DNA from: Daedaleopsis sinensis
Taxonomy: Eukaryota; Basidiomycota; Agaricomycetes; Polyporales; Polyporaceae
Assembly (NCBI GenBank): GCA_033807695.1
Contig: CM066308.1
Span: forward strand, 744,001 to 808,000
Direction of reading: 5' to 3'
Length of the DNA stretch: 64,000 nt
This document shows, piece by piece, positions 1 to 10,518 of this stretch. Below the pieces are notes generated by a model. It was not told the origin of the DNA and searched no databases. It was given only the letters and a program-made list of their open reading frames with translations. How positions within the stretch are numbered: the stretch's first letter is position 1; each line of letters begins with the position of its first letter. Position numbers and translations under genes: made by a program.

Positions 1-1965
1 GCGGTCCGGGTCGTACAGTACGTACTTCGCGGGAGGGTGTGGCGAGCTTGTTCCTATAGGAATATAGCCAGGCTTCGTTCCTTCGTGCCTCGGGAAGGGC
101 GCAAAACAAACTCTCGGATAGAATGTGGTAAACTGCCACGCCGTGTTTCCTAGGGTGGTCCGAGGACGGTGCTGGTCGACTCAGAAGGGGTGGGAATTGG
201 TCTGTTGCTCCTGAGAGAGCGTGAGTCTGTGAGTAATCCTGCACTACAGACGCGTCAAACACGCACCAAAAAGAGCTCCGCTGTAGAAGATGTCAATATT
301 CGCGAGAGGAAGCTCTGGAGAACGCGGTGGGGTGCTGGCATGCGAAGCCGTCTCGGTCACCCAGCGCTTATGTAACCGAATTGGGTAAGCGATCGTACTG
401 AACGCCAAAGCGTCAGAGCATGTTGGATTTTTGCGCAGAATAATAGCGACGTACTGCTCATCAGCGGCTGAAAGATATATATGATCTTACCGTCTTATTC
501 TGATCGATTCTTCTCAGTTCTTGATTAGACGAGCGTGGGGGCTGCTGTTCGACTCGTTGTTGGACGTGGGCGAGGGGAAACTGCATTGCGCAAGTGATAA
601 GTTGCCTTCTACCCGTACTTCGATACATAAAGCTCAGTTGGTACGTATAGTATTATGCTATCTATGTGTCACAGAGCCTAGCGGCAACTGGACCAACGTG
701 TACGCCCTTACGTTTGACGAGCCGAGCGGCTCTGCTCTCCACTTCTGCGGCTCCCGACCTCATGGGGGCTGAGCATGCAGAGTGAGTACTGATGTGCCCA
801 TGAGGGTCATACATTTCAACACATGCAGGCAGCTGTGGGCTACCAACTTGGAATGCCGAAGATCCCAAGTGACTGCCTCACATATGATAAGATATTGGTT
901 GTGCTCCGGCCGGTTGCCACAGATACAAAACCGGCAGCGACTTGTAGTGATGTCAACAAGAACATGCGTAGCATAGATGGCGGACATTAATGGTGTCAGA
1001 GTTATTCCGATATCACAACAGTGCTTCTGCCAGTGGATCCATGATCACCGACTCGGAGTGAGCAATAGCCTCGCCGCCGCTGGGCGATCACCGACCTTGT
1101 CGGAGGCGCACGCCGTGCACGCCAGAAGCGACGTCGCCGACGGCCCGCCAGAAAGGCCGGCGGGGGACGGAGAATTGCCGGGCGAAAAAATGAAAGAGTG
1201 AGTGGGGTTAACGGCGGGCGACCGAAATCGGTCGAAAACGTGGTCGGGGACGGAGCGCCTAGCAACTGTTGTCCATCTCGGGCGTGGCGGGCCCTAGACA
1301 GCGGATTGACCGGGGCTTCCGAGCGGATGTGGGCAGTGGGAGCCGAGGTCGCGGTCGCAGTCGGGGCGTGAGAGGGTCTGAGACAGTGCGCAAATAGCAC
1401 GGGCGTGAGCTTGGAGGGAGGAGGAGGCTATTCACGGCCGTGTACGATAGACACCTTCCGGGATCTGGCTATCAGTAGTGGGAGCGGTGTATTCCCAGTG
1501 CTGCCAGCCGGCGAATTGAGCTAAAGAAAGAGGGCGGGCAGGTGAGCAGACATCCGACATTCGGTCGAATAGACAATACGAAGCGGGCTGAAGTGCGCAT
1601 TGAGTCGGGCGACGTGTAGCGCAGATGCCGCTTCGAGCTCGAGCGGCGGGGGGCGCGGCAGAGTGGATTGGGCGGACTAATGTCGGGAGGTAGCGATAGG
1701 ATAGGAAGAGGGCGGGGACGTGACAGGTGCCTGTGACTGAGAAGAGCGTCTGCTGAAATCTCGGGATTTCCCCATCTTCCAACTCCGCTCGTCAGGCGCC
1801 CATGTGCGCGTCCTGCGTGAAACTGACGCGGCCTTCCTCGTCCTCCCTTCATATACGCGCTTGTTCTCTCTCTTTCTGCCCCCACTCGCCCCTCCTCATC
1901 GTCCGATACATTCCGCACGTCGTCGTCCACGCATACATCCACGCTCACCCCAAATCCCGCCCACG
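1..1965. other. intergenic region upstream of the proteasome gene
   Basis: I see no gene I can support here. Open frames on both strands are short and have no recognisable motif. The last ~100 bases before position 1966 are rich in C and T, as is common just upstream of fungal start codons, and probably belong to the core promoter and 5' leader of the proteasome gene. Confidence 0.5.
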
Positions 1966-3910
1966 ATGCCCGACGGCTCCTTCGCACACCCCCAGCAGCG
2001 CTCGTTCAACCCGTACACCGACAACGGCGGGACCATCCTCGCCATCGCCGGTGCGGACTTCACCGTCATCGCAGGCGACACCAGGCAGAGCGAGGGCTAC
2101 AGCATCCAGACCCGCTATGCCCCAAAGGTCTTCCGTCTGTTCGTACTTCCCAGATCCCGCCCACGATCTCCCACTAATCGTGTTTGTGTGCGCAGAACCG
2201 ACCGCGCCGTGCTCGCGGTGAATGGCTTCGCAGCGGACGGCAACATGTTCGTCAAGAAGGTGAAGCAGCGGCTAGAGGTGCGTAACGGCGGCGGCGGCGG
2301 CGGTCCGTGCGCGTTCACCGAGCTCACTGTATCCCCATCCATCCAGTGGTACCGACACGCACACGCAAAGGACATGCCCCTGCGCGCGATCGCCCGGCTC
2401 ATCCAAACAATGCTCTACGCCCAGCGGTTCTTCCCCTACTACGTCTACAACATCCTCGGCGGCATCGAGGAAGACGGTAAGTCTTCGCCCCCACCTCGAA
2501 CGCGCGTCCCCACACTTCTCCTGGTGCCGGTATATACCCCGTATATCCGGCGACTATTATCCCCGGCTCTTCTCTCTTGTCTATCATCTTCCGAAGACGG
2601 CGCGCGATCCCGGATGCGTCTAGAAGGGCGACGCGTGTACCCCCTTGCAGATGGGACATACGAGCTTGCGAGTAAGCGCGAGAGGCCGAATGCGGATAGG
2701 TGCAGACGCTGCTTGGGGCGTCCGACGCTCCCTGCCTCCGCACCTCTTAGCATTCGCCTCTCTACGCTTGCAACCAAAGATGGGCGGGTCAAACCCCTTG
2801 ACCCTATTGACTTGACGGTCTGACCTGGGTCCGACCCCGCTTGTCCGGGTCCGACGCAGGGTCAAGCCCATCTCTGGTTTAAGCCGCCGCCCAGTCCAGG
2901 GCCTGTCCCTACCAGTATAGAGCTTGCCTTTAACCCAGGGTATGACCCTCTTGACTGGTTCCGACAAGCCCATCTCTGATCTGCGCCCCTCCACTCGAAA
3001 GTGGCTTGTCCCCACCAGCTGGGTGTGGACCGGGTGTGGAGCTTGACTTTGACCCAGGGTCTGACCCTGATGGGACTGACATGGGTCCAATTTCTGGATC
3101 CGACTGGGACCTCGCTCTTCAGTGAGATTTCGGAGTCGCGACGCGACGCGTGGCGTTCCAAGTCCCGCGCCTGATCGATTTAGCTGCGGATACTTGCGCA
3201 AATCACGACGAACTCCAGTATGCAAACAAGGTGCCCGCCAGGGTAGGAAGCGTGTCTCCTGACGCGACGAGTCAGCAGATGATGTCCGTCTCTCCGCCTT
3301 CCGCATCCACCGATTGTATCAGTGATACGCCGCAGACGCTCACACACCCATTCGTTTGCACAGGCACTGGCGCCGTATACTCCTTCGATCCCGTAGGATC
3401 ATACGAACGCGAAGCCTGCCGAGCGGCGGGCGCCGCACAATCTCTCGTCCAGCCCTTCCTGGACAACCAGGCAAGTGCTTTTCTCGCCATCCACTGTCGT
3501 GCCCCCGCTCATCCTCTCCCTCGCTCCCCCGCCGACTCTTCTCCGATTTGCACCCGCCCGGCTCCACGCCCGACAGATATACTTCAAGAACCAGAAGGCG
3601 GCACCCGGGACCTCACATCCCTCGCACCTGCCGTTGTCGGACGTTCTCTCGATCGTCATCGACTCGTTCACGAGCGCCACGGAGCGCCACATCGAGGTGC
3701 GTCCCGTCTCCCTCTCTCTGTTCTCGGGGAACACACGGCTAACCGGTCCCCGCGCACGCGCAGGTCGGCGACGGGCTCGAGATCTACGTCGTCGTCGCGA
3801 AGGGCCGGAGTCCGCAGGGGCTCGAGGCGATACGCGGCGTGCAGGAGCTGAGCACGCAGCCGAACGGGGACCGGATGTTCATCGTCCGGAGAGAGCTCAA
3901 GAAGGACTAG
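1966..3910 (+). CDS. PRE7: 20S proteasome subunit beta-6 (Pre7/PSMB1 family)
   Basis: This encodes a non-catalytic beta-ring subunit of the 20S core particle, in nucleus and cytosol. Six exons join in frame: 1966-2138, 2196-2277, 2347-2476, 3364-3470, 3577-3696 and 3764-3910, giving 252 aa, the usual length for the family. Recognisable stretches in order are [29 protein letters not shown], the [12 protein letters not shown] block, [13 protein letters not shown] and a C-terminal VRRELKKD. The start at 1966 gives the expected short leader before the proteasome fold. Two things are odd. Intron 3 (2477-3363) is 887 bp, while the others are 57-106 bp. Intron 4 (3471-3576) starts GCAAGT, so it is a GC-AG intron. 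The assignment to beta-6 rests on the family motifs and is confident; no splice evidence was available. Confidence 0.95.
2814..3069. repeat. degenerate direct repeat inside the long Pre7 intron
   Basis: Two diverged copies follow one another, about 2814-2951 and 2952-3069. Shared blocks in the same order are AAGCCCATCTCTG, a TGTCCC(T/C)ACCAG block, and GAGCTTG(C/A)CTTT(A/G)ACCCAGGGT(A/C)TGACCCT, read here with the variable bases bracketed. The region is also full of short GGGTC/GACCC words on both strands. It may be a decayed non-autonomous element or a local minisatellite that expanded the intron. Confidence 0.6.
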
Positions 3911-4489
3911 GCTGTAGTTGAGCGTGTCTCAATGGACCTTCGCTTCTTCTCTATCCTCCATCTCTTTCTTCTTGCCGTGTGTGCTGCCGTCCGCGCGTTC
4001 GAAGAGGGCTCGTCGCGAGCCCCGAGCGTGGCCGTCTGAACCCGCTGCTGCCCGTCCCGCTTTGCAAACAACAACTCCCGAACCCCGCACTCCCATCATA
4101 CATCCGAACTCGAATAACGTACCCCGTCGTCTGTGTCCATACGCTCTTCCGTCCTCCCGCAGCGGGCAGTCCGCATGCCTCTGGCTCCCAGCTCCCCATA
4201 GAGTGCGCGCGGCGGGGGTAATCCACATCTATGTACCAGTACTCGCCGTCGCCGGCTGTAACTCTCCCCACGTCTCCTCGAGTTGTGTATGCACGACTAG
4301 AAGCAATGCAATTAACAACGTACATCTTGGTCTTGTCCCTGTCGCTGTCCCCGTACGCCGGGGCAGACATACATGGGTATTGAAGGAGGCGGCGCGCACG
4401 TCGACGTCCAAATTGGGTCTGCCGACGGCGTCGTGGCGCACCACGCTCGCGGCTCGCGGCGCTGTGACATGTGACCGGTTGACCTGTGG

Positions 4490-5100
4490 GGTTTGTTCCG
4501 AACTTGAACCTCGTCCGGCCCACTCTACTGATGCAGTCGCAAGGACGTGATGGACCACGGTGTGTGTTACCATGGGGCAGCGCGCGGCGTGCCTTCTAGA
4601 TCTATGGATATTCCTGGACACTAACAGCTGACGCTAAGGAGGGCTAAGTACACGAATCAGAATTATGTAGGAGGTCTGCGCTACGGAGTTTCTATCGTCA
4701 GTCCAGATCCGTGGCCTTCTGGCGCACTACAGATTTTCCGTCGCGATTTCGAAGCCTTCAGTGTGATAGTTATGAACGACTTGGGACCAGTCGATGCAAT
4801 GTATAATTGAACGTACAGCTTAGTCACTAGGAGGAGTTTCCTCCGAACTTGAACCTCGTCCGGTTCTTGCTGATGCAGGAAGTAGAGGCATCCGCTTGGG
4901 GGAGCCTTGAGGACGTGATGGTGTGTACATGTTACTCGCGGACCAGGCTCTGGCCTTCTGTCGCCTCATAAGTACAAGATCGGGGCCTAGCACATTACAG
5001 ATTTCCCGTCATGAGTTCGTCCGTGGGCTTTGGCAAGGGGTGTAACGTCTAGGAGCGACTGGACAGTGACTTGGGATCAGTCAGTTAGACATGTACAGTA
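4490..5100. repeat. diverged tandem duplication, ~330 bp period
   Basis: Copy one (about 4490-4810) and copy two (about 4838-5100) share ordered blocks: CCGAACTTGAACCTCGTCCGG, CTGATGCAG, GGACGTGATGG, GGCCTTCTG, ATTACAGATTT/ACTACAGATTTT, CCGTC, and GACTTGGGA(C/T)CAGTC. Block order is kept but the spacing differs, so the copies are old. No coding function is visible. Confidence 0.6.
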
Positions 5101-8100
5101 TGCTTGGGATCCGCGCGGGAGGTAAGCGGACATGAGACCGTGTGGTGAAGGTGTGGCACATGCCATGTCTGGTTGTCTGGTTGTCTGGTCTTCTAGAGCC
5201 TAGAGCCCGCTTGCGTGTACTACTAGTACAACTCGGACCGAGCGGTCAAACTTGCACACTTAGCAACTCCCCTTGGGACCTTGGGACTTCGTGGAACATG
5301 CACGAAAGCAGCAGAATTGCGAATGCGCATCGAACTTCGCGAATACTTGCGTCGAGCCTCGAGGGCCCGCTCGGACTAGCTGCACGGTTTATGCGACAGC
5401 CCCGTGACACAATCTCCCAGCCTCTCGCTTCAAGCTTGCAAGATCCTGCAGTCGGCCTATGGGAGTGAGGAGTGAAGAGTGAAGAGGATAAATCCGCCCG
5501 GCAACCTCGGAAAAACGCGTCGAGTTCTCAATGGCACCTGTGCCTCGAGGCCGTCGGCTTCTTCTATCACTCGTCAGTACTGATCGTCGCCTCGCCACTT
5601 CTGCATACATATATAACACAAGAGCGGGGAGCCGACGCGCGCGCGTGAGGACTCGGACGCGGCGGTGGGAGCGCGAAGCGGCTTGAGTGCGGGGGTGGCG
5701 GCGCCGCGGCCCCCAGGGTCCTTTGAGTCCAGTTCGGAGAATGTTCGCGCGGGGTGCGCGTGCGTGTTTGTATTGGGCTCGAAGAGGCCCCGAGAGAGGG
5801 TGATAGATATCGACGAGATTGAGTCCAGGACGCGTGCGACGGGAGCCTGGTATACACATGCACTTACACTGTGTGGTATGGTACCGCCGCACGGGGACGT
5901 CGACTAGTGTCGGATATTGCGGCCGAGGGGCGCGTCGTGCTAGTTGCTCGTGACGAGCGAGAGCAAGCTGTAGAAGCTCCGAGTCCGGCCGGCATGAGGC
6001 ATGGTGCTGATAGATGTCAGGATGACAACACATGCATAATAGAGATGGAGATAGAGGCAGAGACAGGCATACAGACGTGGAGGCACCGACTCACCCCAGT
6101 GAGGTCATCTGACCGCGAATTCGACGTATAGGCCCGGGTCCGTGATCGCGAAGTGAACTGCTGTGCCAGTGCTGCCCGCGAGTTCCTGCAGGGATAGGAT
6201 CAAAACATAACGAGAACGTGCTCCGCTGTGATCTTTACAAACGGCTTGGCAGGTGTGCATCCCTCTGCATCGGAAAGTTTAAAGCAGGCTCGCATCCTCG
6301 AGAGGGCACACTTCCAGCCCCTCCAGTCTCGAGCCGAGTCATCACCGTCGGACGTAGCGGACCGCACTTACAATTTACCTCATCGTGAAGCGACACTGCA
6401 TCCGGTCGGTGCGAAAGACCGCCCTCGCTCGAATCGCAGCGTTGGATGTTGGACGGCCGGGGAGTGCTTCCCGGATATTTGCCCACCTCTTCGCTCATGG
6501 GACAGCGAGTCCAGGAGCAGGGCCGTCTGCGCCGGGGCTCCGCGGGGGTGCTCCGGACAAATCAGTGTGTACGATCGCGTCCACGTTCGCGCGGCCGTCG
6601 GGCGTCGCTAGCGGGTCCCGAGTACTGTATGACGTCGCGCATCCGCCGGCACGGTGCTTATCACCAAGGAGGACGACAAGAGACGCGGACTCCGTCTGCG
6701 GTCTGTGTGTCTGTGTGTCTGTGAGACGTCGACGGGCGAGTGTATGGAGAGCGGGCAGCCGTATGCCCGCGGAACCTGAGCGAGCGCGGTGCTTCCTGCT
6801 TCCTGCTTCGAAGCATTGATTGTGTGCGGGGATGATTTCGCCGGTCCCTGGGGCGTGCGGGGAAGCGCGGTTCTTTCGTCCGGTGTCGCTATCGCCGTCC
6901 AGGACACGGTGTGGGGTATGGAGGGAAGGGAGGGCGCGGGCATGCGTGAGGTACGGGTGCGGGGGAGGCATTTCTGCGAGGGAATCTGGAAGCTCGGCCA
7001 TTGCGGAGTCCCTCCCGGACAGTACGCGACATGGTGTGCTATTCCTGCCTGCAGGACTGAAAAACGCGGACGCGGGTGCGCGAAGGTAGTCCGTTCGATG
7101 CGGACACTGTAGAAGAGCAACGGCAAGTGTGTCCGATGGCGATGGTCGTGGGGTAGGGTGGTCCTCAATGCAGGTGAGTGTGGTGCGGGACCAGTCCTAT
7201 CTCTGACCACTGTCGAAAGGAACGAGTTCTTCCGAGATTGCTTCAGTACCGGTCAGTGCGTATCGTTGCTTCCTCTGCAGATATGAGAGGCTCTATACGG
7301 TGTTGGCGATAGTACTATGTGATAGGGGATAGTCAGTTGACCAGAGGTGCATGATACTATTTATCGAAGGCGTACCTAAAAGACGGAGTGTCGACGACAA
7401 TTTGAGGGAGGAATAGTACTAGTGAACGTTGAACTGCTGACCACTTCTCCCCGCACAAGACGTCGTAAAGATACCAGACAAAGGGTGCCTAGGTTCCATA
7501 AAGTCTTATCGACTGCATCGGTGTCCAGAGAAAACCATCACTCACCTGTCCCTGATCTTGTGATTATGGGCGCGAGGAGCTTCCCTACGACCAGGATCTT
7601 GAAGGACTTAGGATAAGAGGACCTGCGACTGCTCTTTGGTTATTTCCCTTTCCTTGTCACTTCGACCCGGTACTCTGCTCTAAAAAAGATTGCTTGTCAG
7701 AGCTCTAGCGGCAGCGAATAGAACGCTTGTCGCGTCCATGTCGATGTCTAGAGCTACTATCCGGAGACCACTTGTTAGGTGCTGTTAGGTAACATGCAGG
7801 TTGCTGTTATGAGGATCGTGATGAAAAGACGTGAGACGTCGACGGGCCTGGCTGACAAACCATGCACGCGAGCAAGCATTGTAACCTCTAGCCCTTCAAA
7901 ACCCTACCGCTTGAAGACGCTATGTGGAGGAGGACTCGATGGTATTCGAGCCGTGTGAGGTTGGTGTGAGGTCACTCGCAGCGAGCCGCGCGACGCGTCA
8001 CGCCGGCATACGATGAATCATCAATTGGACCTGGATTGCATGAGTAAGGCTGCTACAGTGGATAGTCATGGTTTTGACCATACTCACTATACAAGTTGGT

Positions 8101-8960
8101 CTTAGTCTTCATCGACATCGAGACAGCAATGTTGGATGAATCAATGATTGATCCGGGCCTATTACTCAGCAAGCAGAGGTACTTACCTTAGAAGCAAGTA
8201 GGTATAATGTCATCCGGTTTCAGCTATCGGTAATCCAGAAGTTATATCCGGTCCAATGATAAGTCAGTACAATAACACGTTAAATATCAACATTTTGTCC
8301 GGCTACAAAGAGTCATCCGGTCCGGGTGTTTGCCGCCTCTTGTCCGCCGAGAAATCGATCATCTGTCCTGACCTTCTATAGAGAGGTGAAGAGGGAGTGT
8401 ACAGACCTCGGAACTGTGTCAGCAGCTAGATAATACACCCTCTTGCTGAAGAAAAATACTGTTTGACGGATTAGATGTCTCGAAGGAGTACCCTACCCCT
8501 CCGAAAGGACTGAGGTAGCCAGCGCTTAGTGCTAATATGTCTAGGAGGCGCTGGGTTGTTGCTAGCGCCCATCACAAAAAGGCTTAGCGCTCACGAGAAA
8601 GGGTAAATTTAAGACTACTTTTTTGAGGCATCGGAGGGAGGAGTCCACTAGGTAGTATTTTTGTCGAGCTCGTATAGAGTGTACGAAGATACTTGAGTGG
8701 GTTTGAAGCGGGAAAAGGAGGAGGGGAACGAGCACAGAAACGCTCAGGACAGGTGAGCGATATTTCAGGGAAGAGCGGCGAATGGGATGACCGATGATCG
8801 AAACGCGATGACATTATACCATTTTGCACCTTAGAAAGCGACAGGAGCAGACAGGAGCGCGCCGGGCGTGGTAGGGCAAGTCAGCCGGAATGACACAGAT
8901 CTTCACTCAGCCCCCTGAAAGTGCCCAAATATGGCAACCCCGACAATGCCAGGGGGTGAT

Positions 8961-8976
8961 TGCCGACGCGTCGGCA
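8961..8976. promoter_or_regulatory. 16-bp perfect palindrome upstream of the AIF-like gene
   Basis: TGCCGACGCGTCGGCA reads the same on both strands. It lies 69 bp upstream of the start codon at 9045 and just upstream of a TATA-like ATATATTTTA at 9001-9010. Short arms GCCAGGG and CCCTGGGC flank it. The position fits a dimeric transcription-factor site, but no factor can be named. Confidence 0.4.
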
Positions 8977-9044
8977 TAGCCCTGGGCTGGCAGTGGGCAC
9001 ATATATTTTAAGTACCTCACGTACAAAAGCTAGGAAACGACGCC

Positions 9045-10518
9045 ATGCCGTCGGACGACACGGCTCGCAACACTTCCCTTTGGTCCTGGTTCATCTCCCT
9101 CTTCGCTTTCTTCAACCTCACCAGCAGTGACTACACACACATGTCCGAGAAGGGACCAAAGAAAAACGTCGTGGTCGTCGGCGGCGGCCACGCAGGGACT
9201 CTCGCTGCCCGCTTGATCTCCAAGAAGCTCAACGCGGCACAGTACAATCTCATCCTCGTCACGCCCCGCCCGTTCTTCGTGCACATCCCGGCCATGACGC
9301 GCATGCCCGTTTCCGCAGAGGACAAGCTCGAGGACAGGGCGCTCTTTGGGTTTGACAACCTCTTCTACAACAAGAACGGGACCGTGAAGATCGGCAAAGT
9401 CACCGCGATCGAGGAGCCGGCGCCGGGCAAGGGCGGGGAGGTCGTGCTCGAGGACGGGGAGAGGATACCGTACGCGGCGCTCGTCCTCGCGACGGGCAGT
9501 TCGTGGCCCTCGTACATCGAGCTTCCGAACACGAGCGACCAGGTCTCCGTGCACCTCAGCACTTGGCGCGAGAAGTTCAAGAACGCGAAGCACGTGGTCA
9601 TCGTTGGTGGTGGTGCAGTGGGCATCGGTGAGCAGTACTATCACTCGTCTACCCGCTATACCTCTGTCTGAACCCGCGGCGCGTGCGCATCGCAGAGCTT
9701 GCCGGCGAGATCCGTTACGCTTACCCTGTGCGTGTCAGTTTTGAGAGGTGCATCCCACCGCCGTGCTGACATTATCTGCAGGACAAGAAAATCACGCTCA
9801 TCCACCGCGACAACATGCTCATCAACTCTGTATACCCCGACAAGTTCCGCAAAGACATCGAACGCCGCCTGCGCGTCAGGAATATCGACGTGATCCTGGG
9901 TGATGCCATCGAGGACCTCACGGAGGTCGTCTCCGGCGTCACGACCAAGAACGGCAAGAGCATCCCCGATGCAGACCTCGTCGTGCGTAGCCTGCCAGCG
10001 CTCCTTGCTGTGCCCTAGATCCACATTGACCCCTTCCGAATGCCCAGGTCGCCGCCTTTGGATCGCGCCCCAACACAGAAGGCATCAAGTCGCTCGGGGA
10101 GGGCGTTCTTAGTCCGTCCGGCTGCGTCAAAGTAAACGAGTTCCTCGAGGTCTCCGGACACCCAGGCGTCTACGCTATCGGGGACATCATCGACTGGAAG
10201 GAACAGAAGCAGGCCGCGAAGGTCGCCGAGCACGCCCCCACCGTAGCGGAGAACCTCCTTGGCTTCCTCGCAGGCGCCCCGCCGAAGAAGCCATACAAGG
10301 GCAGCCCGGAGCTCATGGTGATACCGCTCGGAAAGGTGTGCAACAAGTTGATTGTGTGTATGGTGCGGATGGGTTTGCTGACGGCGGGTCTTTAGTCTGG
10401 TGGCGCTGGATACTTGAGCTTCTTCGGGGGCATAACCCTCGGTGACTTCCTCACACGCACGATCAAGGGCAAGGACCTTTTCATTGGCACGACGCGGGGA
10501 CAGCGCGGGGCACAGTGA
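9045..10518 (+). CDS. AIF/FSP1-like FAD-dependent NAD(P)H oxidoreductase
   Basis: This is a pyridine-nucleotide disulphide-oxidoreductase of the AMID/FSP1/AIF-like group, expected to oxidise NAD(P)H through FAD and pass electrons to a quinone-like acceptor. Five exons (9045-9627, 9696-9727, 9782-9982, 10048-10335, 10396-10518) give 408 aa. An FAD-binding VVVVGGGHAG lies near residues 42-51, an ATGSSW step follows, then a second Rossmann motif VVIVGGGAVGIELAGE for NAD(P), and YAIGDI late in the protein, where FAD contacts are made. A hydrophobic stretch at residues 12-24 (LWSWFISLFAFFN) precedes a second possible start at Met33 (position 9141), so alternative starts could give anchored and soluble forms. 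A TATA-like box 35-44 bp upstream supports the first start. The exact physiological substrate is not known. Confidence 0.88.

Larger units (their letters stand above)
3911..9044. other. gene-poor 5.1 kb stretch
   Basis: No gene could be supported in this stretch. Long open frames near 5.4-7.2 kb are GC-driven, overlap on opposite strands and show no domain. The interval holds a diverged tandem duplication (about 4490-5100), a short TCTGGTTG microrepeat near 5166-5190, and, just before position 9045, a palindrome and a TATA-like box that belong to the next gene. Confidence 0.45.

Noticed and set aside
2814..3069. CRISPR-like repeats in the Pre7 intron
   Set aside because: Only two degenerate copies, in a eukaryotic intron, with no spacer pattern.
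5389..7210. Several 150-215-codon minus-strand open frames
   Set aside because: No motif, start context or splice pattern; they overlap frames of equal length on the plus strand.
6721..7847. A 17-bp identical word (GTGAGACGTCGACGGGC) at 6721 and 7831
   Set aside because: Two copies only, with unrelated flanks, so no element can be defined.
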